From CBDDCA01 sp965218205 (lineage in GTDB: Bacteria; Spirochaetota; Spirochaetia; WTKD01; G963693115), in contig OZ244590.1 in assembly GCA_965218205.1 (NCBI GenBank), positions 992,001 through 1,056,000 of the forward strand: DNA of 64,000 nt, in the 5' to 3' direction. The translations under genes were made by a program, and so were the position numbers. Each line of letters opens with the position of its first letter. Positions within the stretch are counted from its first letter, which is position 1. Under the pieces are notes generated by a model. That model did no database searches and was not told where the DNA came from. It saw only the letters and a list, made by a program, of their open reading frames with translations. Shown in pieces: positions 44,080 through 52,916 of this stretch.

Positions 44080-47000
44080 ATGGACTTTTCTCATTTTATA
44101 GCAGAGCTCAATAAGCAAGCACAAGAGACACTTGAACATATTAGACATGCCTTTCCTTCTTTTACAAAAGAGGAGAAGAGTATAACTTTGCAGAGTGCTC
44201 ATAGTAGTTATTTTTCTTATTGGCTACAACAAGCACAGCAGTTTTTTAATAAGAATATGCTTATAGTAACACCTACCGATGAACAAGCATATTTAATGGC
44301 ACAAGACTTTCATCTGTTTGGAAAAGAAGTGTCTGTTTTGCCATCATGGAAAGGAGCTATAGGCAGTGGCATAGCTCAGTACTCCTCAATTTGGGCAGAG
44401 CGTGCAACAAGTTTGCATGCCATTGCTCATAATAATCCATCTATAGTGCTATGCAGTGTACGATCTTTTTTTCAAATGCTCCCTTCAAAAGAAAATATAA
44501 AGAGCATGTCACTGTTTGTGCAAAAGGAACAATCTTTAGATAGTACTGAACTTATTGATACATTGAATGCATGGGGATATACAAGAGTTTCGCAAGTTGA
44601 GAGCTTTGGGGAGTTTGCAGTGCGAGGAGAAGTGATAGACATCTGTAGTGATATGTATAACAAAAAAGGGGTAGGCATTCGTATAAACATAGCATATGAT
44701 GTTGTAGAACAAATTCGAGAATTTTCACTGAGCAGTCAGTTAAGCACTCATAGCAAAACGAGTATTCATCTTCACCCTCAGAGAGAGTTTTTGTGGCAAC
44801 GCGATATGCAACATATACAACAAGATGAAAATGTAAACAGGTACAAGCAATGCATAAAACAGGCATTTCCAGAGATAAATACAAAGTCGCTTGATATGCT
44901 TGTGGAAAAGATTGAAACTACAGGATATGAAGATAGGCAGTATCTCTATTATCCTTTTTTGCAAGATACTTATTCGCACATTACTCGGTATTTTGATGAA
45001 GCTCCATTGGTGGTATACACACAGTATGAAATGTACCAGAGAGAACAACAACGATTTTGGGATGAGCTTGAACAAGCATTTCTTTCTTTTGGACGCGTCT
45101 ATCCTATTCCACGTGCTTCACGTTTGCGTTCTCTCTTAGATGATGTGTGTGCTATAGATAGCTCAATCATGGTGTATGCCACAGCAAAGCAAAAAGATAG
45201 CATACGTATTGCAGATGCACCAAATAAGCATTTTGCTTCAAACATGACATATTTTATAAAGTATTGTCAAAAAATGTGTAATAAAGACACAAATAAAGTA
45301 TTTGTATGTGCTGAAAACGAGGATAGAGTAAAGCAATTGAGGTATTTATGCACAGAAAAGCTCAGTGATTTAGAAAATTTCTCAATCATCTGTGCAGATT
45401 TTTCTCATGGATTTTCTCTTACCCATACTACTACAGAGCATGAGTTACAGGTATTTACTGAAATTGATATTTTTGGAAAACGGATGGTAAATGTTGATTC
45501 TCAAGCAACTCAAGCAATTTTCTCTATGGATCAAATGCAGGTAGGTGAGTATGTGGTGCATATTCTCTATGGCATAGGTGCGTTTAATGGGATAGTGCGC
45601 CGTACTATTAGAGGAATAGAGCGAGATTATATACACCTTGAATATGCAAAAAAAGAAAAGCTGTTTGTTCCCATAGAGCAGATGAATATGGTGCAACGGT
45701 ATATTGGGCAAAATGCTGAGCAGGTGCAGCTTGATAGTCTGGGTTCGGATAGCTGGCAAAAGAGAAAGAAAGCAGTACAAAAGAAAATCGAAGATATGTC
45801 TCATGAGCTGTTAGAGTTATATGCAAAGCGCAGTAGCTCACAAGGAATAGGGTTTTCAAAGATTGATTGGGAGGAACAATTTTTACAAGATTTTGTACAC
45901 GAAGACACAAAAGATCAGGCGAGTGCATGGGAAGAAATTAAAGCGGATATGCAAAAATCTGTGCCTATGGATAGACTGCTTGTAGGGGATGTGGGGTTTG
46001 GCAAAACAGAAATTGCTTTTCGTGCAGCGTTTAGAGCAATAAGCAACGGTATGCAAGTAGTCATGTTAGTGCCAACAACGATTTTAGCAGAACAGCATTA
46101 TGAGACAGCCTTAGAGCGTTTTAAGAATTTTCCTGTAACAATAGAAATGCTTTCTCGCTTTGTCTCTAAACAAAAGCAACAGCAAGTGATACAGAGAGTA
46201 AAAAATGCTGATATTGAATTTCTTATTGGAACGCATAGAGTGATACAGAAAGACATAGTGTTTGCAAAATTAGGCTTAGTGATTGTAGATGAGGAGCATC
46301 GCTTTGGTGTGAAAGATAAGGAGCGTATTAAACAGCTAAAGTACAATGTAGACTGTTTAAGCATGAGTGCTACTCCCATCCCTCGTACTCTCTATCAGTC
46401 GCTTGTGCAGCTAAGAGATTTATCTTCACTGCATGTAGCTCCAAAACTAAGAAAGCCAATTCAAACTCATATAGAAAAATTTAATGAAGACACAATAAAA
46501 CAAGCTATTTATAAGGAGCTTGAAAGGGATGGGCAAGTGTTTGTGCTTCATAATAGAGTAAAAACACTTGATAAAATGAAGCTGTTACTTGAAATGCTTG
46601 TGCCTGAAGCAACGGTGCTGACTGCAAGCGGGCAGATGAACCCTCTTGCGTTGGAAGAAACAATGTATCAGTTTACGCATGGGGCAGCCAATATACTGGT
46701 ATCAACTACTATCATTGAAAATGGTATTGATATACCACGAGTGAATACAATTATTATTGATAGGGCAGATTTTTATGGAATTTCTCAACTGTATCAGCTA
46801 AGAGGAAGAGTGGGGCGTAGCGATAGACAATCGTATGCGTATCTGTTATATCCCGATGACCTCACTCTATCGGATCTTGCTCTAAAACGCTTAACTGTGA
46901 TAAGTGATAACACAGAGCTAGGATCGGGCTTCAATATTGCCATGAGAGATTTAGAAGTGCGAGGGGCTGGTAATCTTTTAGGGAAAGAACAGAGCGGGAG

Positions 47001-47511
47001 TATCCATGCTATTGGATATGAGTATTACATGCAGTTGCTTGATAAAACTATGAAAAAGATGAAGCATCAGGATAGCGAAGAAGAAATTGAACCAGTATTA
47101 GAAATAGAATTTGGAGGCTTTATCCCCGATACCTATATCGCTGAACCCTCGCTAAAAATGTCCTTGTATAAGCAAATTATAAGTACTAATACGATAGAAG
47201 AACATCAACAGTTACTGTCTGATATTACCGATAAATATGGAGCTATCCCCCTTGAAATGCAAGGTTTGCTTTCTTTGTCAACATTACGTATTATATGTAA
47301 AAAACTTAAAATTACTCAGTTGCGTGAACGCTCTCACAACATTGAGTTACATTTTCAAAAATTATCCTTGCTGCCTGCTGCTAAAATACAACAGTATGTG
47401 CAAGATAAAAAAATGAAAATACATCCTACGCTTCCTAATGTATTGTTGCTTCCTTGTGATGGATTAACGAAAGAGCAAATATATCAGCATATATGTAGCT
47501 ATTTTTTATAG
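44080..47511 (+). CDS. mfd: Transcription-repair coupling factor
   Basis: Removes RNA polymerase stalled at DNA lesions and recruits UvrA. The order is complete: an N-terminal UvrB-like region, the RNA-polymerase-interacting CarD-like domain at about 485-560 (MQVGEYVVHILYGIGAFNGIVRR), helicase motifs (Walker A GDVGFGKTE near 636, VDEEHRFGVKDKE near 740, SATPIPRTLY, NILVSTTIIENGIDIPRVN, QLYQLRGRVGRS) and the C-terminal TRCF domain (GFIPDTYI). Length (1143) is typical. There is no ribosome site; TACAAT ends 8 bases before the ATG. trmB follows by 30 bases. Confidence 0.97.
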   Translation: MDFSHFIAELNKQAQETLEHIRHAFPSFTKEEKSITLQSAHSSYFSYWLQQAQQFFNKNMLIVTPTDEQAYLMAQDFHLFGKEVSVLPSWKGAIGSGIAQYSSIWAERATSLHAIAHNNPSIVLCSVRSFFQMLPSKENIKSMSLFVQKEQSLDSTELIDTLNAWGYTRVSQVESFGEFAVRGEVIDICSDMYNKKGVGIRINIAYDVVEQIREFSLSSQLSTHSKTSIHLHPQREFLWQRDMQHIQQDENVNRYKQCIKQAFPEINTKSLDMLVEKIETTGYEDRQYLYYPFLQDTYSHITRYFDEAPLVVYTQYEMYQREQQRFWDELEQAFLSFGRVYPIPRASRLRSLLDDVCAIDSSIMVYATAKQKDSIRIADAPNKHFASNMTYFIKYCQKMCNKDTNKVFVCAENEDRVKQLRYLCTEKLSDLENFSIICADFSHGFSLTHTTTEHELQVFTEIDIFGKRMVNVDSQATQAIFSMDQMQVGEYVVHILYGIGAFNGIVRRTIRGIERDYIHLEYAKKEKLFVPIEQMNMVQRYIGQNAEQVQLDSLGSDSWQKRKKAVQKKIEDMSHELLELYAKRSSSQGIGFSKIDWEEQFLQDFVHEDTKDQASAWEEIKADMQKSVPMDRLLVGDVGFGKTEIAFRAAFRAISNGMQVVMLVPTTILAEQHYETALERFKNFPVTIEMLSRFVSKQKQQQVIQRVKNADIEFLIGTHRVIQKDIVFAKLGLVIVDEEHRFGVKDKERIKQLKYNVDCLSMSATPIPRTLYQSLVQLRDLSSLHVAPKLRKPIQTHIEKFNEDTIKQAIYKELERDGQVFVLHNRVKTLDKMKLLLEMLVPEATVLTASGQMNPLALEETMYQFTHGAANILVSTTIIENGIDIPRVNTIIIDRADFYGISQLYQLRGRVGRSDRQSYAYLLYPDDLTLSDLALKRLTVISDNTELGSGFNIAMRDLEVRGAGNLLGKEQSGSIHAIGYEYYMQLLDKTMKKMKHQDSEEEIEPVLEIEFGGFIPDTYIAEPSLKMSLYKQIISTNTIEEHQQLLSDITDKYGAIPLEMQGLLSLSTLRIICKKLKITQLRERSHNIELHFQKLSLLPAAKIQQYVQDKKMKIHPTLPNVLLLPCDGLTKEQIYQHICSYFL

Positions 47512-47541
47512 AATACAAAAACATATATAATAGAAAAAAGA

Positions 47542-48336
47542 ATGCGAAAGAATATCCCAGAGAACTATAGCTATGTGTACCCTGCTCTTTCTGAAAGAAA
47601 AGAATCGTCTCACTATGCAATACAATCAAATAAAACCTATGCAGTACGTGCAAGCCGAACAACAGATGCACAGAAAAAAGCATACAATAGAGGGATGCAA
47701 GACTATGGCATGTCCTCGCCATTTCTTAACGCTGACAGTTTACAGAAAAAAATTAGCATGCGAAAGAAACAGTCTTACACAACATGTGTTCTTGACATTG
47801 GGTTTGGAAATGGGAGTACGCTCTACAATGCAAGCACTGCTTTTTTAGATACCTTGTTTATCGGTATTGAAGTATACGCTGCAGGCATAGGTGCTTTATT
47901 AAAAGAAGTATTGACGCATACTGTAGAAAATATTCTTATATATCATGATGACGCTATTAAAGTATTATATAACGAAGTGGAAAATGAGAGTATTGATGCT
48001 ATACATGTATTCTTTCCTGATCCTTGGCATAAAACAAAGCACAATAAACGAAGAATGGTAAACAAGCAGTTTATGTTGCTTGTATATCAGTTATTACTTC
48101 CTCGTAATGGAATATTTTGGTTTATAAGTGATAATCCAGAGTATGTCCAAGAAGTGCGTACGATAGCACATGCTATTAACACAGCATATGCACAAACACA
48201 TGGTATACAGTGGACTATGCTTGATTATGATGCAAACAAGGAGAGACTTTACAGTGGGGAAAAACAAACTAAATTTGAGCAAAGAGCCCACAGGCTCGGC
48301 AATCCAGTACAGTCTCTTGTGTTGCAAAGAGTGTAG
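47542..48336 (+). CDS. trmB: tRNA (guanine-N7)-methyltransferase
   Basis: Methylates G46 in the variable loop of tRNAs using S-adenosylmethionine. VLDIGFGNGSTLYNAS is the SAM site (about residues 83-98), GIEVYAAGIGALL follows, and DAIHVFFPDPWHKTKHNKRRMVNKQF is the highly conserved family signature. The C-terminal TKFEQRAHRLGNPVQSLVLQR also fits. The protein is about 40 residues longer than most at the N-terminus; that extension is basic and rich in Ser/Tyr. TATAAT ends 10 bases before the ATG and no ribosome site is seen. Confidence 0.93.
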   Translation: MRKNIPENYSYVYPALSERKESSHYAIQSNKTYAVRASRTTDAQKKAYNRGMQDYGMSSPFLNADSLQKKISMRKKQSYTTCVLDIGFGNGSTLYNASTAFLDTLFIGIEVYAAGIGALLKEVLTHTVENILIYHDDAIKVLYNEVENESIDAIHVFFPDPWHKTKHNKRRMVNKQFMLLVYQLLLPRNGIFWFISDNPEYVQEVRTIAHAINTAYAQTHGIQWTMLDYDANKERLYSGEKQTKFEQRAHRLGNPVQSLVLQRV

Positions 48337-48358
48337 TAGAGTATAGCAAACTGTGTTG

Positions 48359-50389
48359 CTACTTCTCTTTCTGTGCATACCGTAAAAATTCCATGCTATA
48401 TCTCCCTCTTCCTTCTGTGCTGTTTCTTAGTACTGTTGAAAATCCAAATAATGTACTAAGGGCAGACTCTGCATGAATAATACTTATGTTTCCCTTTGTG
48501 TCAACATTGTGAATAATGCTGTTTCGTACATTGAGAGGTTGCATTGCATCTCCTACAAAATCAGTAGGAACAGTAATAATTACTTTCATAATAGGTTCCA
48601 TGCATACTACAGTAGCTTTGTGAGCAATAGTATAAAAAGCCTGTGCAGCAGAATAACGAAGTGACATTTCGGCTATACTTTCGTTTCCTTCATAGGATAT
48701 ATCAAGAATATGCACATGGGTGTTTACCATAGGATACCCAAAAGCCACACCGCTTTTCATTGAATCTTCAATGCTGTTTTCGACATATCGTAGCCAAATA
48801 TCAGCAACAGAGTTGGGTACTGCATTACTTATGATATTGCCCTCTTGTTCTGCTGCTCCTACTTGGAGTTCTATGCTTGCCTTAATGCTAAGATCTGTTT
48901 GTCCGGGAATATGATCTAGTGTGTACACTTCACTGTATTGAGAAGTAACCGCTTCTTTGTAATTGACAGTGGGATGCCCTTGACGAACAGGGAGTTTATA
49001 ATCATTTTGTATTTTTGTGGCTAATACTTCTAAGTGGAGTTCTCCCATGCCAGAAATAAGTATTTGTCCCGTATTTTCATCTTCTTTATGATGAAAACTT
49101 GGATCTTCAATCTCTAATTTTTGCAACACTTCTAATAGTTGTTCTCTATCTGAGAGAGTTTGCACTTCAAGCGTGGTAGAGATAACAGGAGCTATGTTCT
49201 GAATGCCTTCTAGCATATATGCATCATGAGTAGAATCGCTAAAGCTATGTCCTGTGATAAATGATTTAGGGCCAATAAGCACTGCAATTTCTCCTGCATG
49301 TAACTCTTCGCACTGTGTTGATTTATTGGCATGCATCTTTAAGATACGCAAGACACGTTCTTTTTTTTGTGTGTTAGTGTTGATGACAGTGCTTCCTTTC
49401 TTAAGTGTGCCTTTGTATATACGAACATAATGCATAAGCCCATAGTCCTTATCGACAACAGACTTAAACACAAAGCCAAGAAGGGCATTTTTATACTCTT
49501 GCAACGGTTTAGTAGCGTTTCCGCTGGGAGACATTGCATGTAAAAGAGGGGGCGGTGTCTCTTGTGGGTAGGGCAGGTACTGGACAACAGCATCAAGGAG
49601 CGGTTGAACACCAATATTTTGTAAGCTAGAACCACAGAGCACTGGTAGCAGAGCATGCTCTTGCACTGCTTTTCGTAAGGTTTGAGTTAGCTCTTGATTG
49701 CTAATGGCCTCCTCGTTAAGAAATTTTTCGGTAAGCACATCCGAGTATTCTATAATTTTCTCTCTTAAGTGATTGTGCCATGTTTCTGCTTGTTCTTTAT
49801 AGCTGTCTCTAATATCCTGTGTGCTATAGATGACTCCGTCACTGTTTTTGTCCCAGAGTATCTCTTTCATTTTAAGTAAGTCTATAATGCCCTCAAAATC
49901 TTTTTCGCTCCCAATGGGAATGTATAAAGGAAGAGCCTCACTGCTGAGTTTTGCTTGAATATCTTTAAGGACTGCGTAAAAATCTGCCCCAAGCCTGTCT
50001 ATTTTATTGATATATGCAATTCGTGCTACATGGTAGTGTTCTGCCTGATGCCATACCGTTTCTGATTGTGGCTCAACTCCCGAGACAGCACAGAATATAC
50101 CAACAGCTCCATCAAGCACACGAAGTGAACGCTCTACCTCAATAGTAAAGTCTACATGACCAGGAGTATCAATAATATTGATACTATGCTCGTGCCAATC
50201 AATAGTAGTACACGCAGAACTGATGGTAATACCACGATTCTGCTCCTGCTCCATCCAGTCCATCTGAGCCGTCCCAGTATCAACCTCGCCAATTTTGTGC
50301 GTCTTTCCTGCAAAAAATAACATGCGTTCGGTAGTAGTAGTCTTTCCCGCATCAATATGAGCAATAATGCCTATGTTGTGAATATTCAT
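48359..50389 (-). CDS. fusA: Elongation factor G
   Basis: Translational GTPase. The G-domain motifs are AHIDAGKTTTTE (residues 10-21), RGITISSA, DTPGHVDF and NKIDRLGADF. Domains II to V follow, with GMGELHLEVLATKI near 450, the HVHILDISYEG region and the closing NSTEGRGRYSMEFLRY. At 676 residues it is slightly shorter than bacterial EF-G1. Spirochaetes often carry two EF-Gs, one for translocation and one for ribosome recycling (the mitochondrial-like pair). Which this one is cannot be decided without alignment. TATACT lies upstream, and no ribosome site precedes the ATG. Confidence 0.9.
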   Translation of the reverse strand: MNIHNIGIIAHIDAGKTTTTERMLFFAGKTHKIGEVDTGTAQMDWMEQEQNRGITISSACTTIDWHEHSINIIDTPGHVDFTIEVERSLRVLDGAVGIFCAVSGVEPQSETVWHQAEHYHVARIAYINKIDRLGADFYAVLKDIQAKLSSEALPLYIPIGSEKDFEGIIDLLKMKEILWDKNSDGVIYSTQDIRDSYKEQAETWHNHLREKIIEYSDVLTEKFLNEEAISNQELTQTLRKAVQEHALLPVLCGSSLQNIGVQPLLDAVVQYLPYPQETPPPLLHAMSPSGNATKPLQEYKNALLGFVFKSVVDKDYGLMHYVRIYKGTLKKGSTVINTNTQKKERVLRILKMHANKSTQCEELHAGEIAVLIGPKSFITGHSFSDSTHDAYMLEGIQNIAPVISTTLEVQTLSDREQLLEVLQKLEIEDPSFHHKEDENTGQILISGMGELHLEVLATKIQNDYKLPVRQGHPTVNYKEAVTSQYSEVYTLDHIPGQTDLSIKASIELQVGAAEQEGNIISNAVPNSVADIWLRYVENSIEDSMKSGVAFGYPMVNTHVHILDISYEGNESIAEMSLRYSAAQAFYTIAHKATVVCMEPIMKVIITVPTDFVGDAMQPLNVRNSIIHNVDTKGNISIIHAESALSTLFGFSTVLRNSTEGRGRYSMEFLRYAQKEK

Positions 50390-50489
50390 ATATTATAAGT
50401 GTAGTATAATACCAGCTTGGAGTGTTGGGAGGAGGCTTTTGTTATTAAATGATTGTGTAAATAATTTAATGGTGTGGTATAATGAGAAT

Positions 50490-51914
50490 ATGGAAGAGAT
50501 TGAAGTAAAAAGTGTTAGTGAATATGTTGAAAAAGTGAGTGAAATTTACAAAGACGATGATTTTGTTCCTCACGATGAAGATGATGAATATAAAAAGATG
50601 CTATTTTTTAGAGGGCATGCAGATGAAGATTATAAACTTTTGCCGAGTATTTTTAGAGAAGGGCGGAAAAAAAGAGATGAGAAAAGCATTTTAGATGAGT
50701 ATAAATGTCATTTACCAAGATATACAAACATTAAACATTTAGATTTTGAAAAGGATAGAATGGAAATTTTAGCAGAGATGCAACATCAAGGTATTCCTAC
50801 ACGGTTGCTAGATTGGTCTCTTTCCCCCCTCATAGCTCTTTATTTCGCTTTAAAGGAAGAAAGTGCTAGTAATGAAAATGATGCTTGTGTGTGGGTATTT
50901 AATTATTGGAGACACTACGAGGAAGAAATAAATAATAAAGCAAAAGAAATGGTGATAAAAAAATTTTTTGATGATTCGGGAAAAGAGGGTGAAAAAAAGC
51001 TTCAAGATAGGTATATGGAAAAATTAATTTCTGAGTGGGAAAAAGCAGGTGAAAAAAATAAACAGAAGCAAGAACAGATTACAGAAAAGATGAAAAAAGA
51101 TTTTGAAAAACAAACTGAAAGTTTTCAAATAGAAAAGGAAAAGGAATTTGAATCATTATCACGTGAAGTAAGAAGACAAAATAAAAAAAATTTCGAAAAA
51201 TTTATGCAAGATAGTGTACAAAAAGGGAAAATGTCATTTGAAGCACATATGGAAGATATTATGGATAGTTTGCAGAAAGAGCATGAGAAAGACTTAGACT
51301 CTATTGAAGAAATTATATCTTCTGCTGAAAAAAAAGAATCTTCACAGATAGAACAATTTATTGAAACAAAAGAAGGAAAAAATGTATTGAAACAGTTACG
51401 AAATGAAATAGCGGTAGGGGTTAAAAATGATAATAAAAATATTTTAAACTCTTACATATTTTCTATACGTTCTGTATCCACGCTAGGACGTGCTTTATTG
51501 GCTGATATTGATAGTGGTAGTGATGTAAATCATGTTTATGATACCTTATACTCAATGAGAGGAGAAAATAGAATGCCTCCTAAAGGGCTATTTTCTGATA
51601 TTCTTACATGTCCAGTTGGTTTTATCCCATTATACCAGAATGATAGATTGATACATCAATCATCAGTGTTTACAATACACGGAACAGATATAAAGTCTTT
51701 AGAGGAACAAAAGACTCAGGATGGGAAGCCATATACAGAAAAATACCTAAGAAAAATATGTATTCCTTACAGTTCAAAGAAAAAAATGTTAGAAGAATTG
51801 CATATGCTCTTTATAAATGATTATACTATTTTTCCTGATTTTGAAGGAATGAGTAAGCAATTTAGAGAAGCAGGGAGTTTATATCATTATCGTGTACAAA
51901 GTAGTCAAATCTAA
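50490..51914 (+). CDS. FRG-domain protein split by a long coiled-coil insertion
   Basis: 474 residues. The FRG signature LFFRGHADEDYKLLPSIFRE (about 38-57) and MQHQGIPTRLLDWSLSPLIALYFAL (about 96-120) form the first part of the domain. The closing part, GFIPLYQNDRLIHQSSVFTIHG, appears only at about residue 370. Between them are some 200 residues of highly charged predicted coiled coil (about 130-330). FRG domains occur in phage- and mobile-element-linked genes and have no agreed activity. The start chosen has TATAAT ending 6 bases ahead, so it is probably leaderless; a TTG farther upstream is less likely. It is followed 35 bases later by a four-helix membrane protein, a likely operon partner. 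Confidence 0.78.
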   Translation: MEEIEVKSVSEYVEKVSEIYKDDDFVPHDEDDEYKKMLFFRGHADEDYKLLPSIFREGRKKRDEKSILDEYKCHLPRYTNIKHLDFEKDRMEILAEMQHQGIPTRLLDWSLSPLIALYFALKEESASNENDACVWVFNYWRHYEEEINNKAKEMVIKKFFDDSGKEGEKKLQDRYMEKLISEWEKAGEKNKQKQEQITEKMKKDFEKQTESFQIEKEKEFESLSREVRRQNKKNFEKFMQDSVQKGKMSFEAHMEDIMDSLQKEHEKDLDSIEEIISSAEKKESSQIEQFIETKEGKNVLKQLRNEIAVGVKNDNKNILNSYIFSIRSVSTLGRALLADIDSGSDVNHVYDTLYSMRGENRMPPKGLFSDILTCPVGFIPLYQNDRLIHQSSVFTIHGTDIKSLEEQKTQDGKPYTEKYLRKICIPYSSKKKMLEELHMLFINDYTIFPDFEGMSKQFREAGSLYHYRVQSSQI

Positions 51915-51949
51915 TCACTCTAATGGAAAGTATACTATAATGGATTAAT

Positions 51950-52624
51950 ATGAAAAATAAAAATAGATATATATCTGATTCTGTATGGGAAGAAATTGAG
52001 CATCATTTTTTAGATAAGAATACAGATAAAGAAAATACTAAAATAAAATTTATTTATAATGATGTAGTTAATTATCTTAATGAGCAAAATGAAACTATTA
52101 CAGAGTTACAAAATAAAGCAAAACATTTTCTTACACTGAATATTACTCTTTGTACAGCATTTTTTGTATATCTCTTAAAAGATGATAGTGATATTTTAGC
52201 TAATTGGAGAAGTGTTGTAGGATTGTTTGCTATCTTGAATATTATATCATCAGTATTATTTGTGTGTGTACTATTCATAAAAAGTTATCCATACACATAT
52301 AATTCCCTTAAAGATTATGTTATTTTTAAATGGTATGAAGGATCTGAATATGATATTATTTACGCAAGATTAGTAACACTGCATAGGAAAGCAGAGAATA
52401 ATAAACAAATTATTATAAAAGATACGAATTTTATAGGGATAGGTATTGTATGTACTATACTGTCTGTAATATCTCCCATAGCTTCCATTTATTGGGATAT
52501 ATTGTCATCTAAAATACTACATTCAATATTCTTCTTAATAACTACTGCGATATTCCCAGTAATTGCTTTATCAATCTCTGTTTTTAGGTCTAGCATCATC
52601 ATCTGTAGAGCCAGTCTTCATTAA
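51950..52624 (+). CDS. Four-helix membrane protein, possible effector partner of the FRG protein
   Basis: 224 residues: a soluble helical start (about 1-50), paired hydrophobic helices at about 57-75 and 88-110, a polar middle, and a second pair at about 163-183 and 188-212. The stretch ELQNKAKHFLTLNITLC before the first helix resembles the conserved (D/N)KAxxLLxL entry of Pycsar/SLATT-type membrane effectors of bacterial defence; this is a weak, pattern-level match. It lies directly downstream of the FRG gene on the same strand, separated by 35 bases with TATAAT just before its ATG. Its end overlaps the convergent coiled-coil gene by 54 bases. Confidence 0.62.
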   Translation: MKNKNRYISDSVWEEIEHHFLDKNTDKENTKIKFIYNDVVNYLNEQNETITELQNKAKHFLTLNITLCTAFFVYLLKDDSDILANWRSVVGLFAILNIISSVLFVCVLFIKSYPYTYNSLKDYVIFKWYEGSEYDIIYARLVTLHRKAENNKQIIIKDTNFIGIGIVCTILSVISPIASIYWDILSSKILHSIFFLITTAIFPVIALSISVFRSSIIICRASLH

Positions 52625-52807
52625 GTTTAATTCTCTCTTTAGCCTTTCAAGCTGACCTTTCATGTTTAGTAATTTTTTATGTTCCTCAGAATGACTACCA
52701 TAAGATTCCTCAAGAAGAATTATTGATCCTGATTCTAATTCTAATTGTTGTATTTCTTTCTCTAATTGTTGTATTTCTCTCTCTAATTGTTGTATTTCTT
52801 TTCTCAT
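52571..52807 (-). CDS. Small heptad-repeat coiled-coil protein
   Basis: 78 residues starting with three near-identical heptads (IQQLERE, IQQLEKE, IQQLELE), followed by a further helix and a charged tail (STDDDARPKNRD). It should form a parallel coiled coil. On the minus strand TATAGT lies about 11 bases before the ATG, the arrangement seen for other genes here, which supports it being expressed. It overlaps the end of the convergent membrane-protein gene. The function is unknown; it may be a small partner or antagonist of the FRG cassette, but there is no direct evidence. Confidence 0.5.
   Translation of the reverse strand: MRKEIQQLEREIQQLEKEIQQLELESGSIILLEESYGSHSEEHKKLLNMKGQLERLKRELNLMKTGSTDDDARPKNRD
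52741..52803 (-). repeat. Three 21-base tandem repeats encoding heptads
   Basis: Three head-to-tail 21-base units sharing CTAATTGTTGTATTTCT on the plus strand, each encoding one I-Q-Q-L-E heptad at the N-terminus of the small coiled-coil protein. Change of copy number would keep both the reading frame and the heptad register. Confidence 0.85.
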
Positions 52808-52916
52808 GTATACATGATACTATAGTAATATCAAAATGTCAACAACATTGGCAGAATGGAAATTTTTCACACCCAAACTAAACAATAACGCCATAATACA
52901 CTATAATATAAAATAA

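Noticed and set aside
44552..45804. Minus-strand frames of 106-119 codons inside mfd
   Set aside because: They lie opposite conserved helicase and coupling-factor motifs and have no start signals.
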